Assembly (NCBI RefSeq): GCF_900103175.1
Contig: NZ_FNLF01000002.1
Span: forward strand, 2,928,136-2,992,135
Length of the DNA stretch: 64,000 nucleotides
Source of the DNA: Tsukamurella pulmonis
GTDB taxonomy: Bacteria; Actinomycetota; Actinomycetes; Mycobacteriales; Mycobacteriaceae
Reading direction: 5' to 3'
The notes beneath the pieces were generated by a model. That model worked only from the letters and a program-made list of their open reading frames with translations, was not told the origin of the DNA and searched no databases. A program made the position numbers and the translations under genes. The first letter of the stretch is position 1. The number at the start of each line of letters is the position of its first letter. Shown in pieces: positions 44,184-53,230 of this stretch.

Positions 44184-44918
44184 TCAGAGCCGAAAGCCGA
44201 AGCCCCGTCGGCGCGGTTCGATGGTCGGTCCAGGCTCGGCCGCATCACGGTCATCCGGAAGCGGCCTGCGCCAGTCCATCCCGACGACCTGGATTCGCGT
44301 GCCGGTATCGCCGTCCCAGTCGTACCGCAGGCCCTGCGCATCGAGCGCCGAGGTGATCGCCGCGGCGAGATCGTCGAAGGTGCGCTCGTAGAGCTCGGAC
44401 ATCCGGGCATCGTCGCCGTGGGCGCTCGCGAGTTCAGCGGGGTCGATCGACGGCGACGGGCCGAAGGATCCGTAGCCGAGGTAGACGGACGCCTCCGCAT
44501 ACGCCAGGGTCTCGGCGTCCTGCTGGGTGAAGAAGACGTAGCCCCATTCGTCCGTGCGGTCGTCGCCGATCTCGGCGTCGGCGCAGGTTCGGCAGCAGGT
44601 GAAGTTGTGCCGCACCAGGATTCCTTGTGTCGCGATGGCCTCGCATGCGGCGTCGAACCGCACCCAATCCCCGTCGCCCTCCGATCGATCGAGATGCGCC
44701 TGATAGTTCGTGCGTGCGGCACGCACGGCGTCCCGCGCCTCCGCGCGGGTGGCCCCGGCGGTCTCGAGCACCTCCGCGACCCGCGCCGCCGTGAAGTAGC
44801 CCGGGTAGACGAGGAGCGAGGCTGCCCGGACCATGTCGTCGGGCAGCTTCCGCACCAACGTCCCGTCCCTCAACCGCTCCGGCACCTGACTGTTCTGCTG
44901 TGTGAATCGACTCCCCAT
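44184..44918 (-). CDS. DUF6891 domain protein
   Basis: 244 aa, soluble. The central part has the motif GILVRHNFTCCRTCADAEIGD (Cys-Cys-x-x-Cys) followed by WGYVFFTQQDAETLAYAEASVYLGYGSFG, which I recall as DUF6891, common in Streptomyces and relatives with no known function. The Cys cluster could bind metal. ATG 44918 is chosen for the TATGGT box 6 nt upstream; ATG 44954 would add 12 residues lying across that promoter. Divergent from the SRPBCC gene at 45005, 86 nt apart. Confidence 0.78.
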   Translation of the reverse strand: MGSRFTQQNSQVPERLRDGTLVRKLPDDMVRAASLLVYPGYFTAARVAEVLETAGATRAEARDAVRAARTNYQAHLDRSEGDGDWVRFDAACEAIATQGILVRHNFTCCRTCADAEIGDDRTDEWGYVFFTQQDAETLAYAEASVYLGYGSFGPSPSIDPAELASAHGDDARMSELYERTFDDLAAAITSALDAQGLRYDWDGDTGTRIQVVGMDWRRPLPDDRDAAEPGPTIEPRRRGFGFRL

Positions 44919-44924
44919 TCGTGC

Positions 44925-44930
44925 ACCATA
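44925..44930 (-). promoter_or_regulatory. -10 box of a leaderless promoter (DUF6891 gene)
   Basis: TATGGT on the minus strand, six bases before ATG 44918. Confidence 0.5.
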
Positions 44931-44992
44931 ACGGATACCGAGTTTCCCTTGCATGATTCAGGACCGCTCTCGACGCGCACCGCGACCACCGG

Positions 44993-44998
44993 TAGCGT
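44993..44998 (+). promoter_or_regulatory. -10 box of a leaderless promoter (SRPBCC gene)
   Basis: TAGCGT, six bases before ATG 45005. It lies 62 nt from the oppositely directed TATGGT box. Confidence 0.5.
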
Positions 44999-45004
44999 GG
45001 CGAC

Positions 45005-45403
45005 ATGGCCGAGGAATCCCGCCACATCGGCGTCGTGATCCCCCGCCCCGCGGCGGAGGTGTACGAGTACGCCCGCGATCCGGCGAACCTCGTCCAGTGG
45101 GCCGCCGGGCTGGCGACCGGCCTGCGGGTGGACGGCGAGGACCTGATCACCGATTCACCGATGGGGCAGGTGCGGGTGCGATTCGCTCCGGACAACGACT
45201 TCGGCGTGCTGGACCACGACGTGACGCTGCCCGACGGCACCGTCGTCAACAATCCGCTACGGGTACTCGTCCACCCCGAGGGCGCCGAGATCCTGTTCAC
45301 CGTGCGACGACTCGGCGCGAGCGACACCGACTTCGACCGGGATTGCGCGACAGTTCTCGCCGACCTGGAGCGCCTGCGCGGACTGCTGTCCGAAGGCCAC
45401 TGA
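45005..45403 (+). CDS. SRPBCC family protein (polyketide cyclase/START-like)
   Basis: 132 aa. IGVVIPRPAAEVYEYARDPANLVQWAAGL is the typical SRPBCC start; the strands and the long C-terminal helix (CATVLADLERLRGLLSEG) are in place. The family forms a hydrophobic pocket; many members are stand-alone proteins of unknown function. ATG 45005 is supported by the -10 box 6 nt upstream. Confidence 0.88.
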   Translation: MAEESRHIGVVIPRPAAEVYEYARDPANLVQWAAGLATGLRVDGEDLITDSPMGQVRVRFAPDNDFGVLDHDVTLPDGTVVNNPLRVLVHPEGAEILFTVRRLGASDTDFDRDCATVLADLERLRGLLSEGH

Positions 45404-45484
45404 GCCCACCTGCCCGCCATCAGACGCCTCTCACCTTATCGAATGTCTTGTCGATTTGATCTAGAAAAAGGTCGAACATCGAGA

Positions 45485-45503
45485 TAGAATTGATCCAAGG
45501 AGG
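45485..45503 (+). promoter_or_regulatory. Promoter -10 box and ribosome-binding site of the HNH endonuclease gene
   Basis: TAGAAT (45485-45490) followed by AAGGAGG (45497-45503), 6 nt before ATG 45510. Transcription starting about 45497 would give a 13-nt leader that holds little but the ribosome-binding site. The 80 bases upstream are much richer in A+T than the rest of the window. Confidence 0.45.
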
Positions 45504-45509
45504 GACGCC

Positions 45510-47126
45510 ATGGATACCGCTACCTGCACTGCAGCGGAGTATCTCGACGCACTCACCTCGTTCGAACAGGCAGCCGAAAGGCTCGCGCAGGCCGACCCGG
45601 TCATGCTGGATTCGCAGGACGTACTGGCTGCGCTGGAGCGCCTGGAGGCCGCCGCTCGGAAGGCGCCGTACAGCCAGCATCTGCTCACTCAGGTCGCCGT
45701 AGAGCAGGGTCTACCGGCGCAGCTGGGCTACACCGGGATGAAGGAACTGCTGGTGCAGCGGCTGCGGCTCGCCGGTGGTGAGGCCCGTGATCGCATCCAC
45801 GGGGCGCGGGACCGCGCGCCGCAGCACGGACACGGCCTCAATCCGGAGCCCCGCTACGCACTGACCGCCGCAGCGCAGCGCGACGGCACGATCTCGGACC
45901 GGCACGCCCTCGCGATCGAGAGCGTCTTCGCGAAGTGCCGCAGGAAGATCCGACCCGATCAGGTAGCCGTCCTCGAAGACGTGCTGGTCACCGCCGCCGC
46001 GGACGTCACGCCCGAGGATCTCGCCGTCATCGGCGCCCGCGCCTTGGCACATCTCGATCCCGATGGGGCCGAACCGGATTCCGATACGATCGCCCGCGCC
46101 CGCGGGCTCAGCGTGGGCCGGCAGGACGACGATCTGATGAGCCCGTTCGCCGGTGACCTCTCCCCCGAGGGGCGTGCGCTCCTGGACACGATCCTGGAGA
46201 AGCTCGCGCGGCCGGGGGTGAACAATCCTGCGGATGCGGACGATCCCGTGGACCTCACCGATCAGGACGCTGTCACGGCGGCGGCGAAGCGCGATCACCG
46301 CACCACTGTGCAGCGCAATCACGACGCATTGGTCACCGCGTTGCGGATCGCGATCGCCTCCGGCGAGCTCGGGCAGCATCGCGGCCTGCCGTGCGTGCCG
46401 ATCATCACGCTCGGCATCGATCAGTTGGAAACCGAGACGGGCATCGCCACCACCGCGACCGGCGGGCGGCTGCCCGTGGAGGACGCGCTGCGGATGATGG
46501 GCGCGAACCCGAAGTACGTCCTGGTTCTCGACCTCGCCTCGCGCCCGCTGTTCCTGGGTCGGGAGAAGCGGCTCGCCTCCGCCGATCAGCGGATCGCGCT
46601 GTACGGGTCCGAGAAGGGCTGCACGGCAACCGGATGCGACGCCCCGGCCACGCGCTGCCAAGTGCACCACATCACCGAGTGGGCCGACGGCGGCGCCACG
46701 GACATCACCTGTCTCACTCTCGCCTGCGACGCCCACCACGGGAAGGTGGTACCCACGACCGGTGACTTCCCGCGGGGCTGGGAGACGATCACGGTCCGTC
46801 AGGGCGAGTACGCCGGCCGCACCGGATGGCGCCGCACGGCCGATACGACCCACGAGCACCGGGTGAACCACAAGCACCACACCGACGAGCTCTATCGCCG
46901 CGCCCTCGAACGCTGGAACGCCCGCATCGCGGAGCTCCGGAACCTCTGGCGCGCGGAAGAACTGCGGGTGCGGTACCGGGAGTGCGTCGGTTCCATCCAC
47001 GACGACATCGCCGCGATCCTCGACGGTCCGCACGGTCCACCGACCCTCGAAGCCCTTCTCTCCGAACACGACGATGACGAGCCGTGGAACTGGGACATGC
47101 CCGCCGACCTCAGGGCCGCGGCATGA
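45510..47126 (+). CDS. HNH endonuclease, DUF222 / 13E12 repeat family
   Basis: 538 aa. An N-terminal DUF222 region (about 10-330) is followed by an HNH nuclease motif: CTATGCDAPATRCQVHHITEWADGGATDITCLTLACDAHH (about residues 371-411), with the two Cys pairs/His ligands complete, and a charged C-terminal tail. This family occurs in many copies in mycobacterial genomes and is thought to be a mobile or homing-type element; its biological role is not settled. It is inserted in the ansA-dinX interval. Its stop is 2 nt from the convergent dinB stop. No terminal repeats flank it that I can see. Confidence 0.92.
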   Translation: MDTATCTAAEYLDALTSFEQAAERLAQADPVMLDSQDVLAALERLEAAARKAPYSQHLLTQVAVEQGLPAQLGYTGMKELLVQRLRLAGGEARDRIHGARDRAPQHGHGLNPEPRYALTAAAQRDGTISDRHALAIESVFAKCRRKIRPDQVAVLEDVLVTAAADVTPEDLAVIGARALAHLDPDGAEPDSDTIARARGLSVGRQDDDLMSPFAGDLSPEGRALLDTILEKLARPGVNNPADADDPVDLTDQDAVTAAAKRDHRTTVQRNHDALVTALRIAIASGELGQHRGLPCVPIITLGIDQLETETGIATTATGGRLPVEDALRMMGANPKYVLVLDLASRPLFLGREKRLASADQRIALYGSEKGCTATGCDAPATRCQVHHITEWADGGATDITCLTLACDAHHGKVVPTTGDFPRGWETITVRQGEYAGRTGWRRTADTTHEHRVNHKHHTDELYRRALERWNARIAELRNLWRAEELRVRYRECVGSIHDDIAAILDGPHGPPTLEALLSEHDDDEPWNWDMPADLRAAA

Positions 47127-47128
47127 GC

Positions 47129-48508
47129 TCAGTCGTCCTCATCGTCGGTCCGCAGGTGCTCGGCGGGCCAGTCGAGGGAGTCGAGCGGGTCGGCCTCGCG
47201 GAGGTCGGGGGCGTCGACCTTGAAGCTGCGCATGCGCCCCGGACCGGAAGTGCGGGTCTCGAACCGCACGCTGAGCACGCCGTGCCCGGCGCCCTGCACC
47301 CAGCCGTGGCCGAACTCGGGGTGCAGCACGTCCATACCGGGTCGCCACCCGACCACCGCGTTCGCCTCGCTCGCGTCGGGCTCGGGAGCGGTGGCGTCAT
47401 CGGCCTCGGAAACAGCAGTGGCCGTGTCGCTCTCGTCCCCGAAGAGCGTGAACTGCTCGACGCTGCTCAGCCCCGAGAAGCCCACCCCGACGAGCCGGAG
47501 GCCGCCGATCTCCATGGGGTCGAGCGCGAGCCGCTGGGCCGTCGCGGTGAGCACGGCACCGTCGGTGGTGGCGGACGGGAGCGTCGCGGACCGGGTGAGC
47601 AGGGACATGTCGGACCGCTTGAGCTTGAGCACGACGGTCCGCGCCCCGCGCCCGTCACGACGCAGCCTCCGCAGGGCGTGCTCGGCGCTCCGATCGATCT
47701 CGCGGCGCAGCGCGGTCATCGTGGTCACGTCCGTCTCGAGGGTGTGCTCGGCGCTGATCGACTTCGCCTCGCCGTTCACCGCCACGGGCCGGTCGTCCTC
47801 GCCGCGAGCGAGCCGGTGCAGCGCCGGCCCCAGGGTGACGCCGAGGACCGAGACCACCTCGACCTCGCTCATCGCCGCGAACTGCCCGATGGTGTCGATC
47901 CCCAACCGAGACAATCGCTCCCCCGCCACCGGGCCGATGCCCCAGAGTTTGCGCACGGGCAGGGGGTAGAGCAGCGACTCCTGCGCGGCGGGCGGGATGA
48001 CGGACACCCCGTCGGGCTTGGCGAGCCCGGACGCGATCTTCGCGGCCTGCTTCCCCGCCCCCGCGCCGACAGAGGCGACGAGCCCCGTCTCGGCCATGAT
48101 CCGCGCGCGCAGCTCCTCCGCGAAGGCGATCACCTCGGCCGTGGAGGCCCCGGCGAGCTCGGCCGGCTCGCCGAAGGCCTCGTCGAAGGACAGCGTCTCC
48201 ACCACGGGGATGAGCTCGCGGACGGCACCGAACACCCGGCGGCTGATGGTGCCGTACAGCGCGCCCCGCGGCGGGAGCACCACGGCGCTCGCGCCGACGA
48301 GCCTGCGCGCCTGGTGCATCGGCATCGCCGAGCGCGCGCCGAAGACCCGTGCCTCGTACGAGCAGCCCGCGACCACGCCGCGCCCGCCGAGCCCGCCCAC
48401 CAGCACGGGACGCCCGCGCAGCGTGGGTCGGGTCAGCTGCTCACAGGACGCGAAGAAGGCGTCCATGTCGAAGTGCAGGACCCATCGGGCGCTGCGATCG
48501 TCGGACAC
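47129..48508 (-). CDS. dinB: DNA polymerase IV (Y family), DinX type
   Basis: 459 aa. Active-site residues: Asp14 in [13 protein letters not shown] (Phe19 as steric gate) and the Asp-Glu pair in [12 protein letters not shown] (about 110). Palm, thumb ([25 protein letters not shown]) and little-finger domains are complete. A C-terminal extension of about 110 residues contains [32 protein letters not shown], as in mycobacterial DinX. It does translesion synthesis and is error-prone. Next to ileS in M. tuberculosis too. Here a phd-vapC pair lies between, and the vapC stop is only 2 nt before this GTG. No LexA box is visible. Confidence 0.95.
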   Translation of the reverse strand: MSDDRSARWVLHFDMDAFFASCEQLTRPTLRGRPVLVGGLGGRGVVAGCSYEARVFGARSAMPMHQARRLVGASAVVLPPRGALYGTISRRVFGAVRELIPVVETLSFDEAFGEPAELAGASTAEVIAFAEELRARIMAETGLVASVGAGAGKQAAKIASGLAKPDGVSVIPPAAQESLLYPLPVRKLWGIGPVAGERLSRLGIDTIGQFAAMSEVEVVSVLGVTLGPALHRLARGEDDRPVAVNGEAKSISAEHTLETDVTTMTALRREIDRSAEHALRRLRRDGRGARTVVLKLKRSDMSLLTRSATLPSATTDGAVLTATAQRLALDPMEIGGLRLVGVGFSGLSSVEQFTLFGDESDTATAVSEADDATAPEPDASEANAVVGWRPGMDVLHPEFGHGWVQGAGHGVLSVRFETRTSGPGRMRSFKVDAPDLREADPLDSLDWPAEHLRTDDEDD

Positions 48509-48510
48509 GA

Positions 48511-48906
48511 CTAGACCGCGACGACGCGGACGAGATCGTCGAGGCCCGCGAAGTCGTCCGGGTTGCGCGTGTAGACGTCGAGCCCGTGCGCGTGGGCGGT
48601 CGCGGCGATCAGCAGGTCGGCGAGCCGACGGCGAGGCGTTCGCCCGCGACGGGACACCGCCGCGGCGATCAACCCGTAGCTCGCGGCGGCCGCCGCGTCG
48701 AACGGGATCGGCTCGTACACCGCGGTCACCTCCTGCAGTCGCAGTTGCCGCCGCGCGGCTTCCATCGGATCCGACGTCAGGTGCGGTGCGGCGGCGAGCT
48801 CCGCCGCCGTGATGGCGGCGATCGCGGTGATCTCCGGCATCAGATCGATGACTTCCGGCACGGCGATGAGCACAGAGGCGTCGAGCAGGCCCGGTGCGGT
48901 CACCAC
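48511..48906 (-). CDS. vapC: VapC-type PIN-domain toxin
   Basis: 131 aa. PIN-domain acidic residues are in LLDASVLIA (Asp9), ITAAELAAA (Glu36), [28 protein letters not shown] (Asp about 96, 114 and 118). VapC toxins are Mg-dependent RNases cutting tRNA or rRNA. It overlaps the antitoxin gene by 7 nt (GTG 48906) or 4 nt (GTG 48903, giving the GTGA overlap usual in this genome). It ends 2 nt before the dinB start, which suggests one transcript for toxin, antitoxin and polymerase. Confidence 0.92.
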   Translation of the reverse strand: MVTAPGLLDASVLIAVPEVIDLMPEITAIAAITAAELAAAPHLTSDPMEAARRQLRLQEVTAVYEPIPFDAAAAASYGLIAAAVSRRGRTPRRRLADLLIAATAHAHGLDVYTRNPDDFAGLDDLVRVVAV

Positions 48907-49151
48907 GGCTCCTGGTCGGCCAGGGCATCCACATCAGCACGGAACGCCTCGGCGTCGATGTGCACGCCCGCTCCGAGCGCGTTCCGCAGATCCGCTCGGC
49001 GGACGAACATGCGCCGACCCACGGGCACCGGGCGCAGCTCGGCGACCGGGGTCCCGTTGCGGGTCACCACGAAGGTTTCCCCCGCCTCAACGGACTTCAT
49101 CACCGCCGCGTTGTCGTTGCGCAGCTCGCGTTGCGCGATCACTCGAGCCAT
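48900..49151 (-). CDS. Phd/YefM-type antitoxin partner of VapC
   Basis: 83 aa. [42 protein letters not shown] is the Phd/YefM DNA-binding N-terminal fold; the C-terminal half ([35 protein letters not shown]) is the toxin-binding tail. ATG 49151 lies 6 nt after a TACAGT -10 box and 2 nt beyond a perfect palindrome, so the antitoxin probably represses its own leaderless promoter. An upstream ATG at 49196 is excluded because it would place the operator inside the gene. Confidence 0.9.
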   Translation of the reverse strand: MARVIAQRELRNDNAAVMKSVEAGETFVVTRNGTPVAELRPVPVGRRMFVRRADLRNALGAGVHIDAEAFRADVDALADQEPW

Positions 49152-49152
49152 G

Positions 49153-49185
49153 AGCCCACTGTAGCGTTGATCGCTACAGTGGGCT
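49153..49185. promoter_or_regulatory. Antitoxin operator, perfect 14-bp palindrome overlapping the promoter
   Basis: Arms AGCCCACTGTAGCG (49153-49166) and CGCTACAGTGGGCT (49172-49185) around TTGAT. The minus-strand -10 box TACAGT (49158-49163) lies in the arm next to the antitoxin ATG. It also lies just after the ileS stop and might act as a transcript end for ileS, but has no T-run. Confidence 0.8.
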
Positions 49186-49202
49186 ACACGGTTCAATCCG
49201 GC

Positions 49203-52200
49203 TCAGGCGCGGGTGAGGCGGGCCCGGACCCCGTCACCGAGCTCGACGGCGTCCACGTCCTTCTCGAGCGGCGCGAACTCGAGCGAGGTGGCCAGCACCT
49301 CGCCCGCGATCAGCTCGCGATGCGCCTGCGCGGCAGCCAGATTCTCGGCGGGCACGTCGAGCACGAGGGAGATCCGGTCGCTCACGTCGAGGCCCGCGGA
49401 GCGCCGCGCCTCCTGCAGCTCCCGGATGCGGTCCTTCGCCCAGCCCTCGGCCTCGAGCTCGGCGTCGACCGAGAGATCGAGCACGACGAGGCCGGCACCG
49501 TCGGGCAGCTCCGCGGTGGAGTCGGGGGCCGCGGCGACCAGCTTGCGGGTGTACTCGCCGTCCTGCAGCGCGATGCCCGCGGCGACGACGGCACCGTCGA
49601 CCAGCTCGTAGTCCCCGGACTTCACGGCCTTGATCACCGTCTGCACGTCCTTGCCCAGGCGCGGGCCGGCGGCGCGCGCGTTGACCGCGATCTCGACGCG
49701 GCCGTACTGATCGGCGTCGCCCGAGACCTGCACGTCGCGCACGTTCACCTCGTCGGCGATGATCGACGCGAACGGCGCGAGCTTCTCCGCACCGGGCCCG
49801 GCCACGGTCAGCGTGTGCAGCGGCAGCCGCACGCGCAGCTTGTTCGCCTTGCGGACCGACGAGGCGACCGAGCAGACGTCGCGGACCTCGTCCATCGCCG
49901 CGACCAACTCGGGATCGGCCGGGAGCTCGGACGCCGACGGCCAGTCGGTCAGGTGCACCGAATCGCCGCCCGTGAGGCCGCGCCACATCGCCTCGGTGGC
50001 CATCGGGAGCAGCGGCGCCGCGAGCCGGCAGGTGGTCTCCAGCACGGTGTAGAGCGTGTCGAAGGCCCCCGTGTCGGCGCCCTCCCAGAACCGCGAGCGC
50101 GACCGGCGCACGTACCAGTTGGTCAGTGCGTCGACGAACAGGCGCAGCTCCTCGCACGCGTCGGCGATGTTGCAGGCGTCCAGCGCCTCCGTCATGGCGT
50201 CGCGGGTCTGCGCCAGCTTCGCGAGGATGTACCGGTCCAGCACGTCCTCGGAATCCGTCCGCCACGTCGCCGGCCGCTCCGCGTACAGCTGCAGGAACGA
50301 GTAGGCGTTCCACAGCGGCAGCAGCGTCTGCCGCACACCGTCGCGGATGCCCTGCTCGGTGACCACGAGATTGCCGCCGCGCAGGATCGGCGACGCCATG
50401 AGGAACCAGCGCATGGCGTCGGAACCGTCGCGGTTGAACACCTCGTTGACGTCCGGGTAGTTCCGCTTCGACTTCGACATCTTGAGTCCGTCGTGGCCGA
50501 GCACGATGCCGTGCGCCGCGACCGTGCGGAAGGCGGCGCTGTCGAACAGCGCCGTCGCGAGCACGTGCAGGTTGTAGAACCAGCCCTTGGTCTGCCCGTT
50601 GTACTCGACGATGAAGTCGCCCGGGAAGTGCGTGTCGAACCAGTCCCGGTTCTCGAACGGGTAGTGCACCTGCGCGAAGGGCATCGAGCCCGACTCGAAC
50701 CAGCAGTCCAGCACCTCGGGAACGCGGCGCATCGTCGAGTTCCCGGTCGGGTCGTCCGGGTTCGGCCGGGTCAGCTCGTCGATGTACGGGCGGTGCAGGT
50801 TGGTCGGGCGCACGCCGAAGTCGCGCTCCAGCTCGTCCAGCGAGCCGTACACGTCCACGCGCGGGTACGCGGGATCGTCGGACACCCACACCGGGATGGG
50901 GGCGCCCCAGTACCGGTTGCGGCTGATGTTCCAGTCGCGCGCGCCCTCGACCCACTTGCCGAACTGGCCGTCGCGGATGTGCGCGGGGTTCCAGGTGATG
51001 TCCTGGTTCAGCTCCAGCATGCGCGGGATGATCTTGGTGACCTCGACGAACCACGAGGGTACGGCCATGTAGATCAGCGGCTGACCCGAGCGCCACGAGT
51101 GCGGGTAGCTGTGCTCGATGGTCTCGTGCCGCAGCAGCCGGCCCTTGGCCTTGAGGTCCTTGGCGATGACGGGGTTCGCGTCGAAGACCTGCAGCCCCTC
51201 GTACGGCGGGACCGCGGAGGTGAACTTGCCGCCCGGGTCGAGCGGCTGCACGACCTCGATGCCGTACTTGCCGGTGGCGAGGTCCATGTCCTCCTCACCG
51301 AACGCGGGCGCGAGGTGCACCACGCCGGTACCGGAATCGGTCGTCACGTAGTCGGCGAGCAGCGTCACGTGCGCCTTCGGGTGTCCGGCGAAGAAGTCGA
51401 ACGGCGGCTCGTACGCGGCGAACTCCAGCTCGCGGCCCTTGTAGCGCCCCTTGACCTCCGGCTCCTCGCCGAGCTCGCGGGCGTACACGCCCAGGCGCGC
51501 CTCCGCCAGCAGGTAGTCCTTGCCGTCCGCGCCGATGACGTGCACGTAGTCCAGATCGGGATGCACGGCGATCGCGAGGTTCGAGGGCAGCGTCCACGGC
51601 GTGGTGGTCCAGATCAGGGCCTCGACACCGTCGAGCGCCTCGAGCGGAGTGCCCTTGGTGCGCAACGGCATCCCGACGGTGACCGCCGGGTCCTGCCGCA
51701 TCTTGTAGGCGTCGTCGAGCTTGGACTCCTGGTTCGACAGGGGCGTCTGCTCGTACCAGGAGTACGGCAGCACGCGGTAGCCCTGGTAGATCAGGCCCTT
51801 CTCGTGCAGGGTCTTGAACGCCCACATGACGGACTCCATGAAGTCCAGGTCGAGCGTCTTGTAGTCGTTGTCGAAGTCCACCCAGCGGGCCTGGCGGGTG
51901 ACGTACTGGCGCCACTCCTCCGTGTACCGCAGCACCGACGTGCGGCAGTAGTCGTTGAACTTCTCCACGCCCATGGTCTCGATCTCGGACTTGTCCTTGA
52001 TCCCCAGCTGGCGCTCGGCCTCGAGCTCGGCGGGCAGGCCGTGGGTGTCCCACCCGAAGCGGCGGTCCACCTTCTTGCCGCGCATCGTCTGGTAGCGCGG
52101 GACGAGGTCCTTGACGTAGCCGGTGAGCAGGTGGCCGTAGTGGGGCAGGCCGTTGGCGAAGGGCGGACCGTCGTAGAAGACGAACTCCTCGGCCTCCGCG

Positions 52201-52352
52201 CGGTTCGCGATCGTCTTGCGGAACGTGTCGTTCTCGGCCCAGTAGGCGAGCACCCGCTCCTCGAGATCGGGGAACGACGGGGTGCCCGTCTTCGCGGGGC
52301 TCGCATCGTCGCGGGTCATGTCGACCAGCGGATAGGGGCGCTTGTCACTCAC
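49203..52352 (-). CDS. ileS: Isoleucyl-tRNA synthetase, eukaryote-like (type 2) form
   Basis: 1049 aa. HIGH-type motif [12 protein letters not shown] (about residues 71-82), CP1 editing domain in the first half, KMSKSKRN (about 620) and a long C-terminal anticodon-binding region without the zinc cluster of bacterial type 1 enzymes. The length and motifs are those of the type 2 enzymes of mycobacteria, often resistant to mupirocin. GTG 52352 has GAGGAG 7 nt upstream, and this site is part of a T-box sequestering hairpin, so its translation depends on uncharged tRNA-Ile. The palindrome of the toxin-antitoxin operon follows at once. Confidence 0.97.
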   Translation of the reverse strand: MSDKRPYPLVDMTRDDASPAKTGTPSFPDLEERVLAYWAENDTFRKTIANRAEAEEFVFYDGPPFANGLPHYGHLLTGYVKDLVPRYQTMRGKKVDRRFGWDTHGLPAELEAERQLGIKDKSEIETMGVEKFNDYCRTSVLRYTEEWRQYVTRQARWVDFDNDYKTLDLDFMESVMWAFKTLHEKGLIYQGYRVLPYSWYEQTPLSNQESKLDDAYKMRQDPAVTVGMPLRTKGTPLEALDGVEALIWTTTPWTLPSNLAIAVHPDLDYVHVIGADGKDYLLAEARLGVYARELGEEPEVKGRYKGRELEFAAYEPPFDFFAGHPKAHVTLLADYVTTDSGTGVVHLAPAFGEEDMDLATGKYGIEVVQPLDPGGKFTSAVPPYEGLQVFDANPVIAKDLKAKGRLLRHETIEHSYPHSWRSGQPLIYMAVPSWFVEVTKIIPRMLELNQDITWNPAHIRDGQFGKWVEGARDWNISRNRYWGAPIPVWVSDDPAYPRVDVYGSLDELERDFGVRPTNLHRPYIDELTRPNPDDPTGNSTMRRVPEVLDCWFESGSMPFAQVHYPFENRDWFDTHFPGDFIVEYNGQTKGWFYNLHVLATALFDSAAFRTVAAHGIVLGHDGLKMSKSKRNYPDVNEVFNRDGSDAMRWFLMASPILRGGNLVVTEQGIRDGVRQTLLPLWNAYSFLQLYAERPATWRTDSEDVLDRYILAKLAQTRDAMTEALDACNIADACEELRLFVDALTNWYVRRSRSRFWEGADTGAFDTLYTVLETTCRLAAPLLPMATEAMWRGLTGGDSVHLTDWPSASELPADPELVAAMDEVRDVCSVASSVRKANKLRVRLPLHTLTVAGPGAEKLAPFASIIADEVNVRDVQVSGDADQYGRVEIAVNARAAGPRLGKDVQTVIKAVKSGDYELVDGAVVAAGIALQDGEYTRKLVAAAPDSTAELPDGAGLVVLDLSVDAELEAEGWAKDRIRELQEARRSAGLDVSDRISLVLDVPAENLAAAQAHRELIAGEVLATSLEFAPLEKDVDAVELGDGVRARLTRA

Positions 52353-52358
52353 GGTGGG

Positions 52359-52556
52359 CTCCTCGTGCCGTTACTACCAGCACGGGGACGATTCCCGGCC
52401 CTGTAGCCGGTGACCGCGGTACCACCCCGCTTGCGCCGCACGGGCGGCGCCTCTTTCTCGAAGGCTGTGACGGGCCCACCCGTCCGGTTCTAGTCCGGCC
52501 CCGCGAACGGGAACCGTTTCTTCCGGATGCTCCCCGGTGATGGCCGGATCAACGCA
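52359..52556 (-). promoter_or_regulatory. T-box riboswitch of ileS, translational type, isoleucine specifier
   Basis: Leader RNA on the minus strand. The T-box sequence GGGGTGGTACCGCGG lies at 52414-52428. In the short stem I, the context CCATCACC (52536-52543) presents AUC, an Ile codon, at 52539-52541, as in the known mycobacterial ileS T-box with ultrashort stem I. UCCCCGUGC (52380-52388) pairs with GCACGAGGA (52360-52368) at 8 of 9 positions and hides the ileS ribosome-binding site. Binding of uncharged tRNA-Ile to the T-box would free it and raise ileS translation. No T-run terminator is present, in line with translational control. Confidence 0.9.
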
Positions 52557-52568
52557 GTGCTAGCACCA

Positions 52569-52574
52569 ACAATA
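52569..52574 (-). promoter_or_regulatory. Probable -10 box of the ileS promoter
   Basis: TATTGT on the minus strand, about 13 nt before the stem I region. The palindrome GTGCTAGCAC sits at the expected transcription start. No convincing -35 box. Confidence 0.4.
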
Positions 52575-52589
52575 GCGCTCGGTGCAACG

Positions 52590-53195
52590 TCATTTCCCGT
52601 CGGGATGTTCCGATCCCGACTCCGGCTCCTGCGGCGGGGTCCATTCCGAACCCCACGCCTGATCGATCCGGATCTGCGGGATCTGATCGGTCATGTCCGG
52701 GTCGTACTTGCCCGGGGCGAACAGGCCACGGGTGGCCTCGTCGTCGGTGTCGGCGGGCGATTCGTGCTCCCAGCCCGTCGGGCCGCCCAGCGGCCCCAGC
52801 ACGAACTGGGTCGTGGGGCGGGCGTCGTCGTCCTCCGCCGGGGCGTCGTGACGACCGAACTCCTCGTGCCCGACGGTGCCGGCCTCGCGAGCGGCGTCGT
52901 CGAGCTCCTCCGGATCGCTCTCGGGCTGCGCCGCCGGCGCAGCGGCGGCGGTTGCCGCGTCACCTTCGTCCCGATCGTCGTCCGATCGGTCCCCCGGGCT
53001 CCACGCGCGGCCACGCTCGGCGTCGGCCTTGTCGCGGTCACCGCGGCGATAGGTGAGAACGTCGCCGAGGAGCAGGCCCACGCCCACCACCGAGACCACG
53101 ACGCAGGCGATCGCGAGCCAGAGATTGGCCGTGACCAGGGCGACGATCAACAGGATGAACCCGATGATCGTCGCCCCCAGTGCGGCTAGCAGCAT
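52590..53195 (-). CDS. Two-helix membrane protein with acidic disordered tail, downstream of wag31
   Basis: 201 aa. Two adjacent transmembrane helices (about residues 3-23 and 26-46), then a hydrophilic tail of about 150 residues rich in Asp, Glu, Ala and Pro, ending QIRIDQAWGSEWTPPQEPESGSEHPDGK. A small membrane protein occupies the same place after wag31 in mycobacteria (Rv2144c). No known function; a link to polar growth is suggested by position only. It lies 35 nt after wag31 and reads in the same direction. Confidence 0.82.
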   Translation of the reverse strand: MLLAALGATIIGFILLIVALVTANLWLAIACVVVSVVGVGLLLGDVLTYRRGDRDKADAERGRAWSPGDRSDDDRDEGDAATAAAAPAAQPESDPEELDDAAREAGTVGHEEFGRHDAPAEDDDARPTTQFVLGPLGGPTGWEHESPADTDDEATRGLFAPGKYDPDMTDQIPQIRIDQAWGSEWTPPQEPESGSEHPDGK

Positions 53196-53230
53196 GACAA
53201 CTCCGCCCTAGTACCGGCAGGTACCAGCGC

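Noticed and set aside
44919-44954. Earlier ATG for the DUF6891 gene
   Set aside because: It would place the TATGGT -10 box within the coding region and gives no conserved residues.
49153-49185. The palindrome after ileS as a terminator
   Set aside because: It has no T-run on either strand and overlaps the antitoxin promoter; an operator explains it better.
48894-52406. Long plus-strand open frame opposite ileS and the antitoxin gene
   Set aside because: Antisense shadow; it runs through the operator palindrome and the T-box leader, which makes a coding role unlikely.
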